Shown here: positions 25,964 to 33,838 of the stretch, in pieces | How positions within the stretch are numbered: position 1 is the stretch's first letter | How the letters are laid out: the number at the start of each line of letters is the position of its first letter | Source: Verrucomicrobiia bacterium | GTDB taxonomy: Bacteria > Verrucomicrobiota > Verrucomicrobiia > Verrucomicrobiales > Akkermansiaceae | NCBI GenBank assembly: GCA_030431475.1 | Contig: JAUIJD010000049.1 | Span: forward strand, 1-36,545 | Length of the DNA stretch: 36,545 nucleotides | Direction of reading: 5' to 3' | Notes under the pieces: generated by a model | What the model saw: only the letters and a program-made list of their open reading frames with translations | Told to the model about the DNA's origin: nothing | The model's database searches: none | Translations under genes and position numbers: made by a program

Positions 25964-26010
25964 GGTCGGGGCGGCCAGATTCGAACTGACGACATCCTGC
26001 TCCCAAAGCA
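25963..26010 (-). pseudogene. 3' fragment of tRNA-Pro(UGG): island attachment site
   Basis: On the minus strand the anticodon loop TTTGGGA (rc of 26001-26007; anticodon TGG, proline), the 3' half of the anticodon stem GCAGG and the T arm GTCAG-TTCGAAT-CTGGC can be read. They are followed by the acceptor strand CGCCCCG, discriminator A and CCA. The sequence 5' of the loop agrees for only about three bases (TGC) and then departs: no D arm or acceptor partner CGGGGCG is present. The tRNA is therefore cut near the anticodon loop, exactly beside an integrase. This is the pattern of a tRNA attachment site, the crossover lying within these 48 bases. The intact tRNA should be rebuilt at the other island end, outside the window. 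Confidence 0.8.
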
Positions 26011-26043
26011 ATCATTGCTCGGACTCAAAATACTGATGTTAAG

Positions 26044-26098
26044 TTGGTTATGATTTCCTTGTTGCGGATATCCGTAATAGTTGCCACAACAGTTGCCA
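26044..26098 (+). promoter_or_regulatory. Palindrome, direct repeats and promoter candidate before the integrase
   Basis: TTGGTT (26044-26049) and GATATC (26067-26072) are spaced 17 bases, a plausible promoter. The second overlaps a perfect 10-base palindrome CGGATATCCG (26065-26074). Two AGTTGCCA copies start at 26079 and 26091, 12 bases apart. These could be operator or recombinase arm sites. Confidence 0.35.
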
Positions 26099-26108
26099 GA
26101 AACGCAGC

Positions 26109-27491
26109 ATGGGGCGACCAAAAAAGGTTCACAATTTCCGGCTGACGCCCTTCCAGAACGCGAGCGGAACGCAGTCTTGGAGGGTTACCGGAACGAAGTC
26201 TGACGGCCAGCGTGTCCGGCAGAATTTCGCGGACAAGGCTGAGGCCGTGCAGGCCCTCGCGGATCTGGAAGCTGAAGCTGCCGGACACGTCCCCTCCTCC
26301 AAAATCCAGCGCACCCGACTTTCGGGACGACAGCTGGCTTCCGCCGAGGCCGCGACCCTCACTGCCTCGGGACGCGATCTCTCGGCCCTTGCTGCCCACT
26401 ATCTGGCACTCGAGTCGAGGGTCAGGGCCAAGGGCCTTGATCTCGATGCAGCAGTAGCCTTCGTGGAAGCACACTATCGCTCCGAGATTCAGTCCATCAC
26501 TGTTTTCAACGCACGAGCGAAGTTCTTGGAAAGCAGAAGTTCGACAGCCCCGAAGACTAGGGAGCACTACGAATCAAGTCTCAAGCTTCTGCTCAAACCC
26601 GACCCGAACAAGCTCGTCCATGCGTTTGTCCTCACCGACATCGAGGAGATCCTGAACCGCTATCCCAACGCGAATTCCAAGCGAACCTATAGCCGATCCT
26701 TCACAACGTTCTTCAAGTGGTGCGTCCGACACCGCTACTGTCTCGAGAACCCCTGCGAGCACCTCGACAAGCCACCCAGGGATATGAGCCAGATTGCGAC
26801 GCTTTCACTGGATGAGACCAAGCGCCTGCTGACCGCTGCGATGCAGTACCAGGGAGGTGTGGCGGTCGCACCGATCGCAATCGGCCTGTTCGCAGGTCTC
26901 CGCCGAAGTGAATACATGGCACTTAAACCCGGGAACATCCTGTCCGATAGAATCCGGATTGAAGGAGGGAAACTTCGCCGCACCTTGAAGCGCTCGACAC
27001 CGATCCCGCCGGTGCTTGCGAGTTGGCTCAAAGAATTCCCGTTCACAGGCATGCCCAAGGGCTGGGATTACAAATTCCGAAGGCTGAAGGATGCGACACG
27101 AGCCAAGCGCTGGGTCCTAGACATCCTGCGTCACACCAGCATCACCTTTCAAACCGAGCGAGACAGGAACGAAGCGCTGACCGCCTACAACAATGGAACA
27201 TCAGAGACCATGATGAACCTTCACTATCGCGATGCGATCGATGACGAGAAGGCGGTTTCAGCGTTCTGGCGCCTCACTCCGGCGCAGATCAGGAAGGCGA
27301 AGCTTGAGGTGGAGCTACCTACGAGGAAGCGAATCGATTGGCCGCCCAAAACCAAGCTGACGAAGCTTGTCTGGGAGAAGCCCCTCATGCACGCCGCCAA
27401 GGAACTCGGCGTCAGCGACGTGGCGCTCGGGAAGCACTGCGTGAAGCTCGGCATCGAGCTGCCTCCCCGGGGACACTGGTTGAAGCAGTGA
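26109..27491 (+). CDS. Tyrosine recombinase (site-specific integrase)
   Basis: The 460-residue protein would insert the island into and remove it from the tRNA-Pro site. An N-terminal basic region resembles an arm-binding domain (RVTGTKSDGQRVRQNF). A SAM-like core-binding segment follows (about 150-215, REHYESSLKLLL ... SFTTFFKWCV), then the catalytic domain. Catalytic residues seen are R265 in LFAGLRRSEYMAL, a beta-hairpin Lys near K288, R341 in DILRHTS and the nucleophile Y373 in MMNLHYRDA. The His that normally opens box II is Asp (D338), a tolerated change in some families. A C-terminal extension (MHAAKELGVSDVALGKHCVK) looks like a helix-turn-helix. It starts 98 bases from the tRNA fragment and reads away from it. 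Confidence 0.92.
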   Translation: MGRPKKVHNFRLTPFQNASGTQSWRVTGTKSDGQRVRQNFADKAEAVQALADLEAEAAGHVPSSKIQRTRLSGRQLASAEAATLTASGRDLSALAAHYLALESRVRAKGLDLDAAVAFVEAHYRSEIQSITVFNARAKFLESRSSTAPKTREHYESSLKLLLKPDPNKLVHAFVLTDIEEILNRYPNANSKRTYSRSFTTFFKWCVRHRYCLENPCEHLDKPPRDMSQIATLSLDETKRLLTAAMQYQGGVAVAPIAIGLFAGLRRSEYMALKPGNILSDRIRIEGGKLRRTLKRSTPIPPVLASWLKEFPFTGMPKGWDYKFRRLKDATRAKRWVLDILRHTSITFQTERDRNEALTAYNNGTSETMMNLHYRDAIDDEKAVSAFWRLTPAQIRKAKLEVELPTRKRIDWPPKTKLTKLVWEKPLMHAAKELGVSDVALGKHCVKLGIELPPRGHWLKQ

Positions 27492-27648
27492 CTGGAGAAT
27501 GTGGCGGCAATTCGTCTTGCGCGGGAAATGGCCACTCGCGAAACTCTTTGCCCGAAGAAAATCCCCCTTTCCGGCAACAGTCGCCGGCGTGTCGCCAAGG
27601 ACAATCCGAACTGTGGCTACCAACCCCCAGCCAACGAAAGCCGTGCCA

Positions 27649-28554
27649 ATGAATCTCCCTCCAAATGCCTGGGATAAGAGTCCGGGCACGATCCCACAAG
27701 GCGATCTGATCAAAGTGGGGGCGAAGTGCTTCGTCTCGTTGGATGGGAATTGGGTTACGGCTTGGGGGCGGATGGAGGATTCGGAAACGTATTCGATCTG
27801 GGTTTTCGACAAAGATGAAGACGCACCGCAGGCAACCCTCCGCCTGCCAGAGAATTTCCCCTTCAAGCATCTGAGATCGGGCTTGCGAGAGAAAAAAGGA
27901 GACCAGATTCCGATCACAGATTCGCTCGGGGAGCCGCTGCCGCAGATCCTTGTTCTTGTCGCTCTCCATACAGGGAAGCTCAGCGACTGGACGACAGCGA
28001 TCCGGTCCTGGGAGTTGGTCCGCTCGGACCTACTGGAACGACCCGAGGATGCTGCCGCGAAGGGATTGGCATTCCTCAAGGATCAAGATGCACTGCTACC
28101 GGAACCTCCCGAGCCATTCTCATCCAACCTCGACTGCCCGGACACCCACCTCGCCCATGTGAAGGACTGGGCGGCAGGATGGTTTCTCGGGCTCGTAGTC
28201 GAGGGGCATTTGGACCTCTTGCGCGCTTGGGATCGGGCGGCACGCCGAACGATTGAGAGACTCAGCCTCGTTGGACGAGATTTCACCCTCGTCGATCAGC
28301 TCACTGGTGACGAAAGCAGTGAAACTTTCGAGATGCGCCGGATTCTGAGGGCCGCCAGGCGGGCAACGGCTGTCCTCGCAGGTGTTCCACACCGAGCGAA
28401 AATCCGGTCGATTCTCAAAGATCATGAGGGTTTGAAGGCCGATCCCAGCAAGCTACGGAGCATGCTGCGAACCGTAGGGCTTGAATGGATTCCCAGCGAA
28501 GCCGACTGGCAGAAACACTGGGCTCCTGTCGCTGAGTCCCGGGGCTGGCTTTAG
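27649..28554 (+). CDS. Hypothetical island protein
   Basis: The product is 301 residues from the ATG at 27649. The frame is open from an ATG at 27499, only 7 bases after the integrase stop, and a GTG at 27613 has an AAGGA upstream, so the start is uncertain. The first part reads as a beta-rich domain (CFVSLDGNWVTAWGRMED, YSIWVFDKDED). The rest is helical (LLRAWDRAARRTIERL, FEMRRILRAARRATAVLAG) and ends in SRGWL. No family was recognised. Position between integrase and DUF3102-like gene suggests an element-specific function. Confidence 0.65.
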   Translation: MNLPPNAWDKSPGTIPQGDLIKVGAKCFVSLDGNWVTAWGRMEDSETYSIWVFDKDEDAPQATLRLPENFPFKHLRSGLREKKGDQIPITDSLGEPLPQILVLVALHTGKLSDWTTAIRSWELVRSDLLERPEDAAAKGLAFLKDQDALLPEPPEPFSSNLDCPDTHLAHVKDWAAGWFLGLVVEGHLDLLRAWDRAARRTIERLSLVGRDFTLVDQLTGDESSETFEMRRILRAARRATAVLAGVPHRAKIRSILKDHEGLKADPSKLRSMLRTVGLEWIPSEADWQKHWAPVAESRGWL

Positions 28555-28571
28555 GCCGAGGACCTAAAGCC
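28547..28571 (+). terminator. Hairpin over the stop codon of the hypothetical island gene
   Basis: GGCTTTAGG (28547-28555) and CCTAAAGCC (28563-28571) form a perfect nine-base stem with a seven-base loop, spanning the TAG at 28552-28554. There is no T tract, so it may be an attenuator or an mRNA-stabilising hairpin. Confidence 0.45.
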
Positions 28572-28606
28572 CATCCTCAATCCCGTCGTTGGAGTGACGA
28601 TGGGTC

Positions 28607-29386
28607 ATGCCCATAAAGACGAACTCACCCGATACTCCCTCCGCGACCAACCAGATTGAAGCCACTCCGACCGAGAATCTCGCCATCCCGGGGAAGGAGG
28701 ATGAGGAATCGAAGGTTCGCAAGCTTCATGCAGAGTTGCTTGCGCTCGGCCGCACCTCCCTCGAATTCGCGATCGAAGCCGGCGACATCCTCGCCGCTCT
28801 GAAGACGGAGCTGAGGAATGCAGTTCCTAAGCGGAAGTGGCAACCCTACGTCCGCGACCACCTCGGAATAGACCCTCGAACGGCGTCAAACTACATGCGG
28901 CTCTACCGCAGGTTCTCAGATATCGAGTCGATCGGCACCGCGAAAAGAACGGAAATGATTTCCGATACGGGAATCCGAAAAGCACTCGACTACCTTGCCG
29001 AGATCGACAAGGCAGCGAGGAAGAATTCGGGCCGGAAGAAGGCCGGGGGCGATACGAAAAGGTCGAAGGCCAGCTCATCGAACGATCCCATCGGTCCACC
29101 TCCACTCCGCTTGGCCGACGGTCGTTCGCTCGATCTGGGCCAGCTGCACTGGAAGGACGGCCTGATCTCCTCCCATGTGATCGGTTCGTGGCTCAGCCGC
29201 TTCGAGCCGGATGCCGCTGACCCGAAGGCGGAGAAGCAAGAAGCACGCCGCCAACAGGCGGTCGTCCACATCGCAGCCGGCATCAACCGCGCCTGCGGCC
29301 GTGCCCGCCCTGACGTCGCCAAGGAACTGGCGATGTCGGCAATCGAAGTGGTTCAGAGGCTCTTGGAGAAAACCACCGCCCAATAA
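28607..29386 (+). CDS. DUF3102-like protein
   Basis: The 259-residue product has a disordered N-terminus, then a region at about 36-105 that matches the DUF3102-type pattern. It contains a helix (LHAELLALGRTSLEFAIEAG), a WxPY segment (KWQPYVRDHLGIDP) and a helix-turn-helix-like stretch (RTASNYMRLYRRF). Such proteins are frequent on phages and integrative elements and are presumed DNA-binding, but their function is not established. A basic Lys/Arg linker follows. The C-terminal helical domain (LGQLHWKDGLISSHVIGSWL) has no known family. It starts 53 bases after the previous gene. Confidence 0.75.
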   Translation: MPIKTNSPDTPSATNQIEATPTENLAIPGKEDEESKVRKLHAELLALGRTSLEFAIEAGDILAALKTELRNAVPKRKWQPYVRDHLGIDPRTASNYMRLYRRFSDIESIGTAKRTEMISDTGIRKALDYLAEIDKAARKNSGRKKAGGDTKRSKASSSNDPIGPPPLRLADGRSLDLGQLHWKDGLISSHVIGSWLSRFEPDAADPKAEKQEARRQQAVVHIAAGINRACGRARPDVAKELAMSAIEVVQRLLEKTTAQ

Positions 29387-29414
29387 GCAGCAAACCGAAC
29401 ACTGCTCCGGGCGG
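29376..29414 (+). terminator. Hairpin over the stop codon of the DUF3102-like gene
   Basis: CCGCCC (29376-29381) pairs with GGGCGG (29409-29414). An inner AGCAG/CTGCT stem (29386-29390 and 29402-29406) extends it. It covers the TAA at 29384-29386 and has no T tract, so termination is uncertain. Confidence 0.4.
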
Positions 29415-29464
29415 AGGAACACCGGAAAGTGTCCGTCCGCCTGGGGCGCGACCCTCAGATCAAA

Positions 29465-30553
29465 ATGAAGAACAGCAAAATTCAGTGGTGTGACGACACC
29501 GAAAATCCGGTCATGGGATGCGACGGCTGCGAGTTGTGGCCGACCGTTGGCCAGGTCCTGGCAGCGTTGATCAGCCTCGTGCTTCGATTCACCAAGCTCA
29601 GCCGGAACGAGGTCCGCGCGGTGATTGCACCGATCATCAACGAATACGAGACGACCACCGAGCTGTGGCACGACAGGGAGTTGATTCTCATCGACCTGCA
29701 GCAGGAGTTTCCCGACATGCCTGCGTCCGACTGGGAGCGGACCATCGAGAAGCAGTTCAAGTGCTACGCCGGCACCCTCCACCTCGCCCGGGGAGGGCGC
29801 CCTGACGACTGGAGTGAGCCGGTTTCGCCTGGACACGCGGCGATCTTCGAGCGTCCGGTGAATTACCCGGGACGCATGGCCAAAACAGCCAAACGGCCTG
29901 ATCTACGGGGGGAGGTTCGCGCTGATAAACCGTGGCTGAATGGCCTGCCCCGGCTGGTATTCGTCAGCGACATGGGCGACGCCTTGAGCGAGGGGATCGA
30001 CTTCGACTACCTCAAGGACGAAATCATCGACGTTGCCACGGGGCCAGACGGCTCCCGACACCTCTGGCTATGGTTGACAAAAAGGCCCAAGCGAATGGCC
30101 GAGTTCGCGGAATGGCTGAGAGAAACCCACGGAGTCCCATGGCCGGACAACCTGGTCGCGATGACTAGCGTCACCAACCGCACCACCCGGTCTCGCATCG
30201 ACCAACTCCGAAAGGTTCCAGCCCGATTCCGGGGGCTCAGCGTTGAGCCCCTAGTGGAATCCGTGGATCTGGATCTTACCCACGTCGACTGGCTGATTGT
30301 CGGCGGCGAAAGCGGCAAGTATTCGCGGGAGTTCGACATCGAATGGGCCCGCTCATTGAAGGAGCAATGTAGTGAGGCCAACGTCGCCTTCTTCGTGAAG
30401 CAGCTCGGCGCGAATGCCGTGGAGGATGGCTTCCCGGTCGAACTGCGGGATTCACACGGCGGCGACTGGAACGAGTGGCCCGTCGACCTACGCGACCGGG
30501 AGTTCCCGTCTGGCTTCGGAAGATGTCCGCACAAAACCACTCAAGTTGCCTGA
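29465..30553 (+). CDS. Phage Gp37/Gp68-like (DUF5131) protein
   Basis: The 362-residue product begins KNSKIQWCDDTENPVMGCDG, the usual opening of DUF5131, with three cysteines C9, C19 and C22. Later family blocks are LVFVSDMGDALSEGIDFDYL, WLWLTKRPKRM, PDNLVAMTSVTNRTT, LSVEPLV and WLIVGGESGKYSREFDIEWA. The family is common in phages and mobile islands. Its cysteine cluster and barrel-like blocks suggest a radical-SAM-related or metal-binding fold, but no activity is established. A charged insert (about 20-130, LISLVLRFTKLSRN onward) separates the Cys cluster from the rest. The ATG at 29465 gives the canonical N-terminus; a Met at 29429 would add 12 residues. Confidence 0.85.
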   Translation: MKNSKIQWCDDTENPVMGCDGCELWPTVGQVLAALISLVLRFTKLSRNEVRAVIAPIINEYETTTELWHDRELILIDLQQEFPDMPASDWERTIEKQFKCYAGTLHLARGGRPDDWSEPVSPGHAAIFERPVNYPGRMAKTAKRPDLRGEVRADKPWLNGLPRLVFVSDMGDALSEGIDFDYLKDEIIDVATGPDGSRHLWLWLTKRPKRMAEFAEWLRETHGVPWPDNLVAMTSVTNRTTRSRIDQLRKVPARFRGLSVEPLVESVDLDLTHVDWLIVGGESGKYSREFDIEWARSLKEQCSEANVAFFVKQLGANAVEDGFPVELRDSHGGDWNEWPVDLRDREFPSGFGRCPHKTTQVA

Positions 30554-30611
30554 GACTCTCGGCCCCTGAATATCCACAGTTCTACCAACACGACCAATCA
30601 TCCCTACGATC

Positions 30612-30946
30612 ATGCTGGACCAATGCATCATCACCGTTCCCAACGGCCCCCTCGTACATCCTGAGATCTTTACCGACGAACACTTCAAGATCGATGGCTG
30701 GCTGGAGTTCCATGCCGTCGCAAACAGCAGTCACCGCAAACGACACAGGGATGGTCCGCTCCGCTCCGGCAAGTGGACCTTCGACCTTTTCGGTCCCCGG
30801 GCAGGCACGTGCCGGCGGAGAAGCTCAGATTCCTGCACTACGTCAATGACGGCACTGTCGGCTGGTGGTCCCACCACCGGGAACACGGGGCGGTGCTGCT
30901 CGGCAAGGCCGCCGAGGAGCGGAACCTGACCCGCGTCATCGGCTGA
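30612..30946 (+). pseudogene. Small island gene broken by a frameshift
   Basis: From ATG 30612 the frame reads LDQCIITVPNGPLVHPEIFT ... KWTFDLFGP. Near 30792-30800 (a CCCC run) coding character jumps to another frame, which continues GRHVPAEKLRFLHYVNDG, then VGWWSHHREHGAVL, and stops at TGA 30944. The two halves fit as one protein of about 110 residues if two bases were removed from the C run, so either the gene is broken or the run is a sequencing error. The conceptual protein has no recognised family. It lies between DUF5131 and DUF3987 in the same direction. Confidence 0.65.
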
Positions 30947-30957
30947 GGATCCGGAAA

Positions 30958-30991
30958 GGCCGGGACTGACGCCGCCGGTTCAGTCCCGGCC
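30958..30991 (+). terminator. Strong hairpin after the frameshifted gene
   Basis: GGCCGGGACTGA (30958-30969) and TCAGTCCCGGCC (30980-30991) form a perfect 12-base stem with a ten-base loop, 12 bases after the stop. There is no T run, so it is terminator-like rather than a classic intrinsic terminator. Confidence 0.55.
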
Positions 30992-31061
30992 AATGGGCCA
31001 CCTCGGATACTACCGAAAGCGAGAACCCTTCGCTGCCCTGAGAATCACATCCAGAAACAAC

Positions 31062-32474
31062 ATGATGAACCGAATTTCTGATAACCCGTCGAAGGTCGAC
31101 GGGGACGACCCGTTTCCGACAAGCATGCTGCCTGAACGCCTTCAAACGATGGTGAGAGACGTCGCCAGGGTGTTTCGTGTTCCCGACGTGATGCCGGCTG
31201 TCATCGCACTTACGATGGTTTCGGCGGCGATCGGCAAGGGGTTGCGCATTGCAAGCGGCAGTGGCCGTAAAACAATGGCCAACCTCTTTTCGCTAGTTTC
31301 CGCCGATTCTGGGACCGGCAAAACCACGGTGCTGCGGGTGTTACGCGAGCCCCTCGACATCCTCCAAGCCCACATGAAGGAGTTTGGCCACCAAAAGGGG
31401 CTCCATCGGCTCGGAACTCAAGAAAGCCAGCACCGGGGAGAGGGTTCTGGGGGTTTTGAAGGTTCTGCGGGTGACATCGAGGTGTTGCCGCCACGGCCAA
31501 GAGGATCGGCGAAAATGCCGGACCCGAGGTTGATTTGCTCGGAGATTACGGGGCCGGCACTGGCCAGGCTGCTTCAGCACAACCAGCAGGTCATACTCAA
31601 CGCCACTGCCGAAGCCGGTGTCTTACTCGACGAAGCCTCCAAGGCAGCCAGCCCGTTGGGGCAGTTGCTGCTCAAAGGCTTTTCGGGGGACCCCGTTGAA
31701 ATCGACCGCATCACCCGAGAGCCGGTTGTAATGGAAGAGCCTTGCATCTCGGTGTGTTGGCTGTGCCAACCTCACCGACTCGACAAGTTCCTTGCCAATG
31801 AACGCCTGCTTGAGGACGGCCTACTACCACGCTTTCTCGTGGCGCACAGCAACGCCAGCATGGCAGCGATAGATGGGGACGACAGTTCTATTCCTGTTGC
31901 CGTCTCCGATGCCTACGGTGCATTGCTCGAGGAGCTATTTGTGCTGTACGGACGAAACTCAAACGATGAATGGGTCGTGCAGGCCAGCGCTGAAGCGCAG
32001 GCGGTGATGCGTGACCATCACAACCAATGTGTCGAGCGCTGGAATGCTGATGCAGGGTCACTGCGTTCCTGCATCGCGCGGTGGATGGAACAGACCTGGA
32101 AGATCGCTTTGGTGCTGCATGCGGCCCTCCACGGGGCCGACTCCCATGACAAGACCCTCAATGGAGAGACCGCCCGATGTGCCGTCACGCTGCAACAATG
32201 GTTCGCACGCAAGCAGATGGTGATCCTGGGAGAGAAAGCCTCAAAGCCGGCAACCACCCGGCTTGAGAAGCTCTGCAGGTTGCTGCTCGAAAATGGGGGC
32301 GAAATCACATTGCGAAACCTGCAAAACTCGCACGGATTCCCTGAAGCCGAGATACGCAGATTGGTCGAATCTGCACCGCAGAAACTTATCCTTCAAAAAC
32401 GTCAAAACCCTGGTGGTGGACGCCCCTCGCGGGTGGTTGGGCTGTCGAACCCAGACTCCCAGCCATCAGCTTGA
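31062..32474 (+). CDS. DUF3987 (YfjI-like) ATPase
   Basis: The 470-residue protein begins at ATG 31062 (MMNRISDNPSKVDG). A Walker A motif ADSGTGKT (81-88) follows VSAAIGKGLRI. DUF3987 signatures include SEITGPALARLLQHN, AGVLLDEASKA and ISVCWLCQPHRLDKFL. The C-terminal winged-helix-like tail (LEKLCRLLLENGGEITLRNL) ends in a Gly-rich basic segment. DUF3987 proteins are primase-helicase-associated ATPases common on phages and plasmids, so a role in element replication is likely but not shown. Residues about 120-150 form a low-complexity insert (GEGSGGFEGSAGDIEVLPP). The next gene is 154 bases away. Confidence 0.85.
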   Translation: MMNRISDNPSKVDGDDPFPTSMLPERLQTMVRDVARVFRVPDVMPAVIALTMVSAAIGKGLRIASGSGRKTMANLFSLVSADSGTGKTTVLRVLREPLDILQAHMKEFGHQKGLHRLGTQESQHRGEGSGGFEGSAGDIEVLPPRPRGSAKMPDPRLICSEITGPALARLLQHNQQVILNATAEAGVLLDEASKAASPLGQLLLKGFSGDPVEIDRITREPVVMEEPCISVCWLCQPHRLDKFLANERLLEDGLLPRFLVAHSNASMAAIDGDDSSIPVAVSDAYGALLEELFVLYGRNSNDEWVVQASAEAQAVMRDHHNQCVERWNADAGSLRSCIARWMEQTWKIALVLHAALHGADSHDKTLNGETARCAVTLQQWFARKQMVILGEKASKPATTRLEKLCRLLLENGGEITLRNLQNSHGFPEAEIRRLVESAPQKLILQKRQNPGGGRPSRVVGLSNPDSQPSA

Positions 32475-32628
32475 GTTCACACAACCCTGACAAAGACCAA
32501 CTGCCGAATCTGACCGTTCATCGTTCATTACCCAAAGAGTTCTCACCCCATGCCAAAGGACACGTCTTGTTGAACTTTTTATTAGTGTAGCACCCGACCC
32601 CCATTCCTGACCCCCACCACCGACCCCT
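32475..32628 (+). promoter_or_regulatory. Intergenic region with AT-rich promoter-like segment
   Basis: The 154 bases before the first replication-like gene contain an AT-rich run around 32567-32585 (TTGTTGAACTTTTTATTAG) in an otherwise GC-rich setting. It is followed by a C-rich leader without a Shine-Dalgarno motif. A separate promoter for the two G2P-like genes is plausible but no ideal -35/-10 pair was found. Confidence 0.35.
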
Positions 32629-33819
32629 ATGACCACCCACTTCCACCACATGCCCATCGATCGTACCACGATCAAGACCCGCCTCGAAATCCACCCGGAC
32701 CTCTTCGACAACCCCACTGCCTACATCAAAGAACACGACCTACCCATCAGGACTTCGAAGCCAGGCAGACACAGCCTCACCCTCGACGTCCTCACTTACA
32801 AGGGCATCAAGCTCCACCTCAGCAGGGACACCGGCGACCCACTGACCAACGCCACGATCGACTTCAACCCCTGCAAGTGCCTCTACGGCCACAACGGGTA
32901 TGCCCTCTCTCTCCGTGAGTTCCTTCATGCCGTCGGAATCCTCGTCAGCCATCTGCAACCACTCCTGCACGACCCGACAGACTGGATCGACCTGGTCCCC
33001 GGTCTGAGGCCCGACGGCGTCGCCTACTGGGACTGCGTCGAAGTCCACTCCCAATACGACGACACCGACGGCAGGCTGTTCGCCGCATTCCGCCAGGCTG
33101 TCCCCGCCAGGCCTAAGATCCCAGTGCGCCATTGGCCCGCCTCAATGCGCATCGGCGGCCACAACAGCCACATGCTGCTCCGCATCTACATCAAGGGGCC
33201 GGAGATGGTTGAGCACGGCAAGCTGGATCCCGAGCGCCTGTCCGACTACGAGCACGTCCTACGCCTTGAGGTGCAGTTGAAGGGCGAGAAGCTCATCGAC
33301 TACCTTGGTAACGAGCGCAACGTCGAGGTGATCGACGGCGTGGATCGGCTTGTCCGGTTCTGGCCCCAGGATCTTGTTGCTGGACACCGCAAGGCGTTCA
33401 GCGCGTTGCAGGGCGTCTACTCGACGGGTGGCTCACCTGCTGGGTTCGGCCCCCGGGAGAAGATGGCACCCCTCGGGAGGCTGCTTGCCAGGGTGGCGCT
33501 CGACACCCGGTGCCCGCTGACCTTCCTGCAGCTGTTCGAACACGTCAGGTTCTACACCGGTGCTGAATCCGACACGATGCGCGCAATCAAGGCAGCCGGC
33601 GTGGAGGAGCTGTCACGCGTGAGCCCGGTCTCCGTGGACGACCTTTTCTCCGACGCCACCTATCGTTCTCCGCTGCACGTCTCGAGCCCCGAGCAGGAGG
33701 AGAAGGTGCTACACGACCTTGGGGACGTGACCGTCCACCCCTTGATCACCGCTGCCTACCAGCCTCCGGATCAGCCCTTCCGACCGATGACCCGGTGGCC
33801 CTCTTACCTTCGCGCCTGA
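32629..33819 (+). CDS. Replication initiator-like protein (gene II/X, G2P family-like)
   Basis: The 396-residue product shows, in order, blocks that recall the filamentous phage and plasmid gene II/X replication proteins. These are DFNPCKCLYGHNGYALSLRE (79-98, like the SPAKLLQGHN block), WDCVEVHSQYDD (134-145), RIYIKGPEMVEHG (185-197, like the YDKG block) and LRLEVQLKGEKLIDYLG (211-227, like RxE). Such proteins nick one strand and attach to DNA to start rolling-circle replication. I could not place the catalytic tyrosine by eye, and similarity is at motif level only. A diverged paralogue follows 19 bases later. No Shine-Dalgarno sequence precedes the ATG. Confidence 0.65.
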   Translation: MTTHFHHMPIDRTTIKTRLEIHPDLFDNPTAYIKEHDLPIRTSKPGRHSLTLDVLTYKGIKLHLSRDTGDPLTNATIDFNPCKCLYGHNGYALSLREFLHAVGILVSHLQPLLHDPTDWIDLVPGLRPDGVAYWDCVEVHSQYDDTDGRLFAAFRQAVPARPKIPVRHWPASMRIGGHNSHMLLRIYIKGPEMVEHGKLDPERLSDYEHVLRLEVQLKGEKLIDYLGNERNVEVIDGVDRLVRFWPQDLVAGHRKAFSALQGVYSTGGSPAGFGPREKMAPLGRLLARVALDTRCPLTFLQLFEHVRFYTGAESDTMRAIKAAGVEELSRVSPVSVDDLFSDATYRSPLHVSSPEQEEKVLHDLGDVTVHPLITAAYQPPDQPFRPMTRWPSYLRA

Positions 33820-33838
33820 ACCTCGGACCGCCAGCACG

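Noticed and set aside
25963-26030. A complete tRNA gene
   Set aside because: The 5' half (acceptor partner, D arm) is missing; the sequence departs from a tRNA just before the anticodon loop.
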